Assembly (NCBI RefSeq): GCF_019396325.1 | Contig: NZ_JAHKRO010000086.1 | Coordinates: 1-39,311, forward strand | DNA from: Nonomuraea ceibae | GTDB taxonomy: Bacteria > Actinomycetota > Actinomycetes > Streptosporangiales > Streptosporangiaceae | Direction: 5' to 3' | DNA length: 39,311 nucleotides | Part shown: positions 33,191 through 39,311 of the stretch, piece by piece | Numbering within the stretch: position 1 is the stretch's first letter | How the letters are laid out: each line of letters starts with the position of its first letter | The notes under the pieces: model-generated | Seen by the model: the letters and a program-made list of their open reading frames with translations, nothing else | Database searches by the model: none | Told to the model about the DNA's origin: nothing | Position numbers and translations under genes: made by a program

Positions 33191-33538
33191 TCAGGACGGA
33201 CGGCGCGAGCGCGCGGTCGCCAGCCCGGCGAGCCCGGTGGCGGCCAGCCCGATCAGCAGGGCCACGAACGCGCCGCCGAGCCCGTTGCCGGTGCCGATGC
33301 CGCCGTCGGAGGTGACCACGACGACCACGGCGACCGCTGTCCCGGCCAGGCCCAGCACCACACCGGCCCGCGCGCCCCGGCCGGTGCGGCGGGCCAGGGC
33401 GCGCCCGCCGAGCGCGGCGCCCGCCAGCCCCGCGAGCGCGGCCACGAGGGAGCCGATCCGGCCCGCGCTCAGCGTGTACGCGGTGACGGGGTCGGGCTGG
33501 GCGGCCGCGACCAGGTGGGCGGCGTCGAGGAGTGGCAT
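33191..33538 (-). CDS. DUF6223-like small membrane protein
   Basis: The 115-residue protein has three hydrophobic segments (about 26-45, 58-76 and 88-106) after an N-terminal stretch AYTLSAGRIGSLVAALAGL. The middle contains GGIGTGNGLGGAFVALLIGL, a GTGNGxGGA motif that I associate with DUF6223 proteins of actinomycetes. The function is unknown. It is convergent with the P450 gene, 56 bp away. In that gap GGACGG occurs five times, but no clean terminator stem forms. Confidence 0.7.
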   Translation of the reverse strand: MPLLDAAHLVAAAQPDPVTAYTLSAGRIGSLVAALAGLAGAALGGRALARRTGRGARAGVVLGLAGTAVAVVVVVTSDGGIGTGNGLGGAFVALLIGLAATGLAGLATARSRRPS

Positions 33539-33673
33539 GACTGCTCCTTCGGTGAATGGACGTCACCCGATCATGTCGCCGGGCCCGTCCGCCGGTCGTC
33601 CGCCCGGCGTCGGCACTTCACGCTGCCGCCGGCGACGCAGCCGCCTGCCGCGCCTCCGGCAGGAGCCGCGGAT

Positions 33674-33691
33674 CTACCGCGCTCGTGGTAG
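33674..33691. promoter_or_regulatory. Inverted repeat upstream of the two-component operon
   Basis: CTACC and GGTAG flank 8 bp, about 60 bp before the kinase start. The 211-bp gap 33539-33749 between the DUF6223 and kinase genes, which are transcribed divergently, holds no gene; this is its only marked symmetry. It may be an operator. Confidence 0.3.
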
Positions 33692-33749
33692 CCGCCCGCT
33701 CGTCCGCGCGCAGGAGTCGCCCGCGCCCCCGTCCGGCTAGGGTGCGCCC

Positions 33750-34928
33750 ATGAGCGCAGCATGGGCCAGGGTCACGGCCTGGGTCAGGGCCAGAACCAGG
33801 GCCACGGGCACGGCCGGGATCACGGTCGGGGACTGGGTGATCGCCGTCTGTGTTGCGGCGGCGCTGCTGGTCACGGGCCTGTCCGGACAGCCTGCCGGCA
33901 CCGGCCCCGCCGTGGCCGGCTACGCGCTGCTGGCGACCGGCGGGCTCGCGCTGGCCGTGCGCCGCCGCGTCCCGGTCGCCGTGCTGGCCGTCACCGGGGC
34001 GTGCGCGGCCGGCTACCAGGCGGCCGGGTTCGACGTGCCCGCCGTCGCGTACCTGTTCGCCGTCTACGCCGCCGTGCGGGCGGGGCGCCGCGCCGTCACC
34101 GTCGGCGTGAGCGTGCTCGTGCTGGCGGCGATGCCCCTGGCAGCCCTGGCGTCCGGCCTGCACGACACGGGCGAGGCGTTCGCGCAGGCCAGGGGCGCGC
34201 TGGAGCTGGCCTGGCTGGTCGCCGCCGGGGCGGCCGGTGAGGCGCTGCGGCAGGCCGAGCGGCGGGCGGAGGAGGCCGAGCGCACCCGCGAGGAGACCGC
34301 GCGCCGCCGCGCCGACGAGGAGCGGCTGCACATCGCCCGCGAGCTGCACGACTCACTCACCCACCAGATCTCGATCATCAAGGTGCAGGCCGAGGTCGCC
34401 GTGCACGTCGCCCGCAAGCGCGGCGAGCGGGTGCCCGAGGCGCTGCTGGCGATCCAGGAGGCCGGACGGGAGGCGAGCCGCGAGCTGCGCGCCACCCTGG
34501 AGGCGCTGCGCGACGACGACACGGCCCCGCCACGCGGCCTCGACCACGTCCCCGACCTGGTCGAACGCGCCCGCACCATCGGTCTCGACGCCACGCTGAC
34601 CATCGAGGGGCGGCGGCAGGACGTGCCCGCCGCGGTGAGCCGCACCGTCTACCGGATCGTGCAGGAGTCGCTCACCAACGTCGCCAGGCACGCCGCCGCC
34701 GGCAGCGCGTCCGTCCGCATCGACTGCGGCCCCGACGCCGTCGACGTGCGCGTCGAGGACGACGGCCAGGCCAGGCCCGGCGCCGCCCCGGTGCCCGGCG
34801 TCGGGCTGCTCGGGATGCGCGAGCGCGTCACCGCCCTGGGCGGCCGGCTGCGCGCCGAGCCGCGCGGCGAGGGCGGCTTCGCCGTGCAGGCCGTGCTCCC
34901 CCTGATCCCCGCGGACCGGGCGTCGTGA
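33750..34928 (+). CDS. NarL-type sensor histidine kinase (HisKA_3)
   Basis: The 392-residue protein has an N-terminal block of about five to six membrane helices (about 27-160), then a coiled coil rich in Glu/Arg (about 168-192). The HisKA_3 dimerisation domain follows with the phosphorylated His200 in ARELHDSLTHQ. The HATPase_c domain (about 290-388) shows VQESLTNVARHAA (N box) and GVGLLGMRERV (G box). It senses a signal through its membrane region, as no extracellular domain is present. It overlaps the response-regulator gene by GTGA, so they form a pair. The first 30 codons lie in a repetitive Gly/His-rich DNA stretch, so the exact start is uncertain. Confidence 0.9.
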   Translation: MSAAWARVTAWVRARTRATGTAGITVGDWVIAVCVAAALLVTGLSGQPAGTGPAVAGYALLATGGLALAVRRRVPVAVLAVTGACAAGYQAAGFDVPAVAYLFAVYAAVRAGRRAVTVGVSVLVLAAMPLAALASGLHDTGEAFAQARGALELAWLVAAGAAGEALRQAERRAEEAERTREETARRRADEERLHIARELHDSLTHQISIIKVQAEVAVHVARKRGERVPEALLAIQEAGREASRELRATLEALRDDDTAPPRGLDHVPDLVERARTIGLDATLTIEGRRQDVPAAVSRTVYRIVQESLTNVARHAAAGSASVRIDCGPDAVDVRVEDDGQARPGAAPVPGVGLLGMRERVTALGGRLRAEPRGEGGFAVQAVLPLIPADRAS

Positions 34929-35599
34929 TCCGCGTCCTGCTGGTCGACGACCAGCCGCTCATCCGCAGCGGGTTCCGCGCGCTGCTCGACCTGGAGGACG
35001 ACATCGACGTCGTGGCCGAGGCCGGCGACGGCCTGGCGGGCGTGGCGCTGGCCCGCGAGCACCTGCCCGACGTCGCGCTCGTCGACATCCAGATGCCCGT
35101 CGCCGACGGCGTCGAGGCGACCCGGCGGATCGCCGCCGACCCGGCGCTGGCCGGGGTGCACGTCGTCATCCTGACCAACTACGGCTTCGACGAGTACGTC
35201 TTCGACGCGCTGCGCGCCGGGGCGGCCGGGTTCCTCGTCAAGGACATCGTGCCCGAGGACCTGCTGCACGCCGTCCGCGTCGCGGCCCGCGGCGAGGCGC
35301 TGCTCGCGCCGTCGATCACCCGCAAGCTCATCGACCGCTACGTCACCCAGGCGCCGCCCGGCACCGGCACCGGGCTGCAGGAGCTGACCAACCGCGAGCG
35401 CGAGGCCGTGGCCCTGGTCGCCCGCGGCCTGTCCAACGACCAGATCGCCCAGCACATGGTGATCAGCCCGATGACCGCCAAGACGCACGTCAACCGGGCC
35501 ATGACCAAGCTCCGCGCCCGCGACCGCGCCCAGCTCGTCGTCCTCGCCTACGAGTCCGGCCTGGTGACCCCGGGCACGGGATCCACCGGGCAGTTGTAA
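34925..35599 (+). CDS. NarL/LuxR-type response regulator
   Basis: The 224-residue protein has a receiver domain (1-120: LLVDDQPLIR acidic pocket, phosphorylated Asp54 in VDIQMP, and conserved Lys in FLVKDI) and a C-terminal LuxR helix-turn-helix (about 150-210: LTNREREAVALVARGLSNDQIAQ, then KTHVNRAMTKL). It is the partner of the preceding kinase (GTGA overlap). Its targets are unknown; a DUF1266 gene follows 11 bp later, and the NRPS cluster is nearby, but no shared binding site is evident. Confidence 0.92.
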   Translation: MIRVLLVDDQPLIRSGFRALLDLEDDIDVVAEAGDGLAGVALAREHLPDVALVDIQMPVADGVEATRRIAADPALAGVHVVILTNYGFDEYVFDALRAGAAGFLVKDIVPEDLLHAVRVAARGEALLAPSITRKLIDRYVTQAPPGTGTGLQELTNREREAVALVARGLSNDQIAQHMVISPMTAKTHVNRAMTKLRARDRAQLVVLAYESGLVTPGTGSTGQL

Positions 35600-35610
35600 C
35601 GTACTGCGCC

Positions 35611-36813
35611 ATGGGGACACGGGAGGGGGAGAGCCCTGATCTCATGACGGGTCAGGGCCCGGCGGGCGCGCCCTGGCAGGCGCCCACCGACGTCGAGCAA
35701 CGCCTGTACGAGGCCAAGACGCGCGGCGACTGGGCCGCGTACTTCGACGTGCTGGCCGGCGCGCACCTCTACCACGCGATGCCGCGCGCCCGCGCCGACG
35801 CGCGGCCCGGCTGGGTCACCTACGCGCCCACGCGCGTGGGCGGCACCAAGTACCTGGTGTTCCTCACCGAGGGGGTGCTGCCCGCGCCCGTGGCCGACCC
35901 GGTCTTCTTCCGCGACGACCTGGGCGAGCTCGCCCGCAACTGGCCGCGTGACGACGAGTGGCTGGCGATCGACCCCGGCACCCCCTGCGAGGCGTACTTC
36001 CCCGCGACCGCCGCCCACCGGCGGACCTGGCTCCAGCACACCGCCCGGGTGGCCTACCCGCCCCGGGGCGAGCTGCGCACGCTGCGCGCCGGCGGCCCGC
36101 TGCACGGCCCGGTCGCCCACGGCCTGGCCTGCGGGGCGCTGCTCTGCGTCGCCAACGCCTCGCTGTGGAACGCGATGGGCTGGCACGGCACCGGCTACGT
36201 CCGCGAGCGCAAACGCCTGAAGGAGTGGTGGGGCATCACCAGCCGCGAGGAATGGCTGAGCGCCCAGGAGGACCTGCTCGAAGGCCGGATGAGCAGCTCT
36301 TTCTGGCAGCTCGTGCTGCGCGTCCGCAGCGCGCTCGCCCTCGACTACGGCGGCGCGGTCGAGGTGGACCACTGGCGCCAGGTGACCGACCGCTACCTGC
36401 GCGAGCACGCCGAGCCGGCGGCCCAGGCGGCCCAGGTGTCCGGGGCGCAACGGCTCATCGGGCGCATCACCCGCTACGAGGCGCGCTTCCGCGCGGACGG
36501 CCTGCTCCCCGAGGGCGGGTTCGTCCGCACGGTCGAGGCGTGGGACTACGGGCGCGCCTCGAAGATGGCCCGCTGGGGGCTCGGCGCCCGCTTCTGCGAC
36601 CTGGCCGAGGCCGAGCGGGCGGTCGTGCGCGCCGGACGGCTCAGCCGGATCACGTACCGGTCCTGGGAGGAGTTCTCCGCCGCCTACATCCTGGGCCGCT
36701 GCCTCCACTTCGACGGGGAGGAGTTCGGCGCCTGGTACGCCGACATGCTCCACGCCCACCGCGTCCTGACCACCGACCCGGGCAGCCCCTGGCGCAACAT
36801 CCCGTTCGCCTAG
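35611..36813 (+). CDS. DUF1266 domain protein with SseB-like N-terminal region
   Basis: The 400-residue soluble protein, from ATG 35611 (ATG 35644 is an alternative with a purine-rich stretch before it), has two parts. Residues about 25-150 (VEQRLYEAKTRGDWAAYFDVLAG and a DPVFFRDDL segment) resemble SseB-type domains. Residues about 190-400 are a DUF1266 domain: NAMGWHGTGY, WWGITSREEWL, and the hallmark AWDYGRASKMARWGLGARFC, then YILGRCLHFDG. The function of DUF1266 is unknown; such proteins are common near polymorphic-toxin or secretion loci but also occur alone. It starts 11 bp after the response regulator, so it is probably co-transcribed. Its stop overlaps the convergent stop of the next gene within CTAG. 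Confidence 0.82.
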   Translation: MGTREGESPDLMTGQGPAGAPWQAPTDVEQRLYEAKTRGDWAAYFDVLAGAHLYHAMPRARADARPGWVTYAPTRVGGTKYLVFLTEGVLPAPVADPVFFRDDLGELARNWPRDDEWLAIDPGTPCEAYFPATAAHRRTWLQHTARVAYPPRGELRTLRAGGPLHGPVAHGLACGALLCVANASLWNAMGWHGTGYVRERKRLKEWWGITSREEWLSAQEDLLEGRMSSSFWQLVLRVRSALALDYGGAVEVDHWRQVTDRYLREHAEPAAQAAQVSGAQRLIGRITRYEARFRADGLLPEGGFVRTVEAWDYGRASKMARWGLGARFCDLAEAERAVVRAGRLSRITYRSWEEFSAAYILGRCLHFDGEEFGAWYADMLHAHRVLTTDPGSPWRNIPFA

Positions 36814-37940
36814 ACGCCGAACGTCCGGCTGTCGACCGTCCACCCGGCGGCCCGGTCGCTCAGCGTCAGGCCGAGGCCGGGCCGGTCGGGCACCAGCATG
36901 CGGCCGTCGCGGATCTCCAGCCGCTCCTCGAACAGCGGCTCCAGCCACTCGAAGTGCTCCACCCACGGCTCCAGGCCGTACGCGGCGGCCAGGTGCAGGT
37001 GGATCTCCATGGCGAAGTGCGGGGCGAGCTGCAGCCGGTGGTGCTCGGCCAGCGCCGCCAGCCGCAGGAACGGGGTGATGCCGCCCACCCGGGGCGCGTC
37101 CGGCTGCAGGACGTCCGCGCCGCCCGCCCGGATCAGCTCGGCGTGCTCGGCGACGCTGGTCAGCATCTCGCCGGTGGCGATCGGCGTGTCGAGCGCGGCG
37201 GCGAGCGCGGCGTGACCGGCGTGGTCGTGGGCGTCGAGCGGCTCCTCGATCCACACCAGGCCGTACTCCTCCAGCGCGCGGCCCATCCGCGCCGCCGCCG
37301 GGCGGTCCCACTGCTGGTTGGCGTCCACCATGAGCGGCACGCCGTCGCCCAGGTGGGCGCGCACCGCCCGGACCCTGGCCAGGTCGGCGCGGGTGTCGGG
37401 CTGGCCCACCTTGATCTTGACGCCGCCGATGCCGCGCTCCAGCGCCGCCGAGGCGTTCTCCAGCACCTGCTCGATCGGCGCGTGCAGGAACCCGCCCGAG
37501 GTGTTGTAGCAGCGCACCGAGTCGCGGTGCGCGCCCAGCAGCTTGGCCAGCGGCAGGCCCGCCCGCCTGGCCTTCAGGTCCCACAGCGCGATGTCGAACG
37601 CGGCGATCGCCTGCACCGCCAGCCCGCCCCGGCCCACCGACGCCCCCGCCCAGGCCAGCTTCTCCCACAGCCGCGCGATGTCGTTGGCGTCCTCGCCCAG
37701 CAGCTCGGGGGCCAGCTCGCGGGCGTGCGCGTACTGGCCGGGGCCGCCGGCCCGCTTGGAGTAGCAGAACCCCAGGCCCTCGTGCCCGCCCTCGGTGGTG
37801 ATCTCCGCGAACAGGAACGCGACCTCGGTCATCGGCCGCTGCCGCCCGGTGAGCACCTTGGCGTCGCTGACCGGGGTGCTCAGCGGCAGAAGGACAGAAG
37901 ACAGGCGAATGGCGGCGATCTTGTCCAGGGGGTTCGTCAT
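36810..37940 (-). CDS. Enolase-superfamily acid-sugar dehydratase (talarate/galactarate dehydratase-like)
   Basis: ATG at 37940 gives 376 residues. It is a mandelate-racemase-group enzyme: N-terminal capping domain (about 8-130) and TIM barrel with Lys175-Ile-Lys177, metal ligands Asp206 (DANQQW), Glu232 (WIEEPL) and Glu258 (TGEML), and the catalytic His308 in APHFAMEIHLHLAAA. The KxK base plus this histidine loop is the arrangement of L-talarate/galactarate dehydratases, which remove the C2 proton of an acid sugar and eliminate water. The substrate is not proven. It starts 7 bp after the FAD-oxidase stop, so the two form an operon, which could oxidise and then dehydrate a sugar. Confidence 0.85.
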   Translation of the reverse strand: MTNPLDKIAAIRLSSVLLPLSTPVSDAKVLTGRQRPMTEVAFLFAEITTEGGHEGLGFCYSKRAGGPGQYAHARELAPELLGEDANDIARLWEKLAWAGASVGRGGLAVQAIAAFDIALWDLKARRAGLPLAKLLGAHRDSVRCYNTSGGFLHAPIEQVLENASAALERGIGGVKIKVGQPDTRADLARVRAVRAHLGDGVPLMVDANQQWDRPAAARMGRALEEYGLVWIEEPLDAHDHAGHAALAAALDTPIATGEMLTSVAEHAELIRAGGADVLQPDAPRVGGITPFLRLAALAEHHRLQLAPHFAMEIHLHLAAAYGLEPWVEHFEWLEPLFEERLEIRDGRMLVPDRPGLGLTLSDRAAGWTVDSRTFGV

Positions 37941-37947
37941 GGGGACA

Positions 37948-39311
37948 TCATGCCCGGGGGGTGATCGGGAAGTTGTGCCGGAACACGTTGCGCGGGTCGT
38001 ACACCGCCTTGATCCGCCGCAGCCGCTCCAGCGTCTCCGGCGGGAACGCCCTGGCCAGCACCTCCTCACCGGTGCGCGTCTCGAAGCTCAGGTAGACGGC
38101 CTGCGCGCCGACGCCCTCCCAGGCGTCGCCCGCGCCCATGACGGCGCTCACCGAGAAGTTCTGCGTGCGGTGCGCGTACGCGGTCGCGCCGGCCGGGGTG
38201 TCGTTGACCGCGCCGCCGACCGAGCGCACCTGCAGCATGTGGGCGTCGCCGGTCGCGAACAGCGCCGCCAGCCGCCCCGCGAGCCCGGCGTCCAGGTGGT
38301 CGGCCAGCGCCGAGCGGCTGCGCAGGGCCGCCTGGCCGGTGTGCCGGTTGTGGTGCGGCGCGACCAGCGCCGCGTACGGGACGAGCTGCGCCTGCTGCTG
38401 CAGCACCGGCCCCGCCCCCAGGAACGGCTCCAGCGCGCCGACCGCCGCGTCGGCGTCGTCGCCCGCCCACACCGCCAGCGTCTGCGCCATCACCGACCCG
38501 GCGCCCCCGCCGGGGAAGACCGTCAGGAACGGCGTCAGCTCGCGCGGGCTGTCCTCCACCAGGCGGCCCCACCGCTCCAGGAAGCCCGCCAGGTCCGCCG
38601 CGTCGTGCACGAACACGCCGAGGACCACGTCGCCCAGCTCGGCGGCCTCGATGTCGAAGGAGGTGACGACGCCCATGTTGCCGCCCGCGCCGCGCAACGC
38701 CCACAGCAGGTCCGGGTGCTCGTCCGGGCCTGCGCGCACGATCCGGCCGTCGGCCAGCACCACCTCGGCGCCCACCACGTGGTCGATCGTCAGCCCGTAC
38801 GAGCGCGCCAGGAAGCCCTGGCCGCCCGTGGTGGCGAGCCCGCCGACGCCCACGTCGCCGTAGTCGCCCGAGCTGATCGCCAGCCCGTGCGGCGCCAGCG
38901 CCCGCGCCACGTCGCCCCAGCGGGCGCCCGCGCCCACCCGCACCAGCCGCCGCCCCCGGTCGAGCACCTCGACGCCGTCCAGCGCGCCCACGTCGACGAC
39001 GATCCCGCCGTCGTTGGTGGAGCGCCCGCTGATGCCGTGGCCGCCGCTGCGCACCGCGAGCGGCACGTCCTGGCCGATCGCGTACGTGAGCGCCTCGCTC
39101 ACCTGGCCGGCCGTCGCGGGCCGCAGCACCAGGCCGGGCGAGCCGGCCCACACGTAGGACGAGCGCACGCCCGCGTAGGCGGGGTCGCCCGGCTCCACCG
39201 CCGAGCCGGCCAGCGAGGCGGGCACCGCGTCGTAGTCGATCCCGGGCCTGCGCAGCTCGACGGCCCGCCCGCCCCGGCGGGAGCCGCCGCCGCCCGCGCC
39301 GCCAGATCGGA
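37948..39311 (-). CDS. FAD-linked (BBE-type) oxidase, N-terminus cut by window edge
   Basis: The frame is open to the last base of the window. A GTG at 39225 could start it, but residues just before (GIDYDAVPASLAGS) look like the N-terminal strand of the family, and no ribosome binding site precedes the GTG, so the true start is probably outside. The FAD_binding_4 domain (VRSGGHGISGRS, with the His that carries covalent FAD) is followed by VGGLATTGGQGFLARSYGL and a C-terminal BBE segment (YDPRNVFRHNFPITP). The second, cysteinyl link of bicovalent enzymes is absent: the position reads GDYGDVGVGG. These enzymes oxidise sugars, alkaloids or other alcohols with oxygen. It is co-transcribed with the dehydratase downstream. 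Confidence 0.87.
   Translation of the reverse strand, partial: RSGGAGGGGSRRGGRAVELRRPGIDYDAVPASLAGSAVEPGDPAYAGVRSSYVWAGSPGLVLRPATAGQVSEALTYAIGQDVPLAVRSGGHGISGRSTNDGGIVVDVGALDGVEVLDRGRRLVRVGAGARWGDVARALAPHGLAISSGDYGDVGVGGLATTGGQGFLARSYGLTIDHVVGAEVVLADGRIVRAGPDEHPDLLWALRGAGGNMGVVTSFDIEAAELGDVVLGVFVHDAADLAGFLERWGRLVEDSPRELTPFLTVFPGGGAGSVMAQTLAVWAGDDADAAVGALEPFLGAGPVLQQQAQLVPYAALVAPHHNRHTGQAALRSRSALADHLDAGLAGRLAALFATGDAHMLQVRSVGGAVNDTPAGATAYAHRTQNFSVSAVMGAGDAWEGVGAQAVYLSFETRTGEEVLARAFPPETLERLRRIKAVYDPRNVFRHNFPITPRA

Noticed and set aside
33761..34240. Gly/His-rich alternative frame over the kinase N-terminus
   Set aside because: It arises from repetitive GGGCCAG-like DNA; the kinase frame carries membrane helices and the H box downstream.

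Overview
This is a chromosomal window from a high-GC Gram-positive actinomycete. Coding regions have strongly GC-biased third codon positions, GTG and TTG starts are common, stop/start overlaps of the ATGA and GTGA type are frequent, and the regulators and membrane families are typical of actinomycetes. The style suggests a Streptosporangiales or Streptomyces-like soil organism, possibly Nonomuraea-like, but this is inference. I see no rRNA, tRNA, CRISPR array, transposase or integrase. The window starts inside one gene and ends inside another.

Region 1 (1-8.2 kb), housekeeping and secreted functions: a cut SCO6745-family gene divergent from a CGNR-type zinc-finger regulator; an NmrA-like NAD(P)-binding protein; and a large secreted M36 (fungalysin) metalloprotease that ends in a perfect 28-bp palindromic terminator. 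Next comes a three-gene minus-strand unit (DUF2231 membrane protein, small four-helix membrane protein, ArsC/Spx-like reductase), divergent from a cysteine-rich winged-helix regulator that resembles Fe-S/redox sensors. A lytic transglycosylase follows.

Region 2 (8.2-10.8 kb), efflux and metal sensing: a TetR regulator lies upstream of a DHA2-type MFS exporter with an unusual histidine-rich central loop and tail. Next to it, divergently, is a CsoR-family copper sensor with all three copper ligands and its own candidate operator.

Region 3 (10.8-15.5 kb), iron: a complete Fe-siderophore ABC importer (lipoprotein receptor, two permeases, ATPase) in one tightly coupled operon behind a clear DtxR/DmdR/IdeR-type iron box. 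A DUF305 lipoprotein lies just upstream.

Region 4 (15.5-20.5 kb), peptide use: a translationally coupled operon of a proline-iminopeptidase-like hydrolase, an Xaa-Pro aminopeptidase and a DapA-superfamily aldolase/dehydratase, followed by an APC amino-acid permease. A convincing promoter with an overlapping 18-bp operator drives it. A diacylglycerol-kinase-like lipid kinase is divergent.

Region 5 (21.5-33.1 kb), the most interesting part: a small nonribosomal peptide assembly line of two proteins, A-T-C-A-T and C-A-T-TE, overlapping by GTGA. The second protein is fused at its C-terminus to a complete MFS exporter, and its thioesterase has a cysteine (GHCVG) where serine is usual. A cytochrome P450 is divergent from it across a 164-176 bp intergenic region packed with palindromes. 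The unit looks like a self-contained make-release-export device for a modified tripeptide. No MbtH, epimerase, phosphopantetheinyl transferase or pathway-specific regulator is in the window.

Region 6 (33.1-39.3 kb): a DUF6223 membrane protein, a NarL-type two-component pair, a DUF1266 protein, and a minus-strand pair of an enolase-superfamily acid-sugar dehydratase and a covalent-flavin oxidase cut by the right edge.
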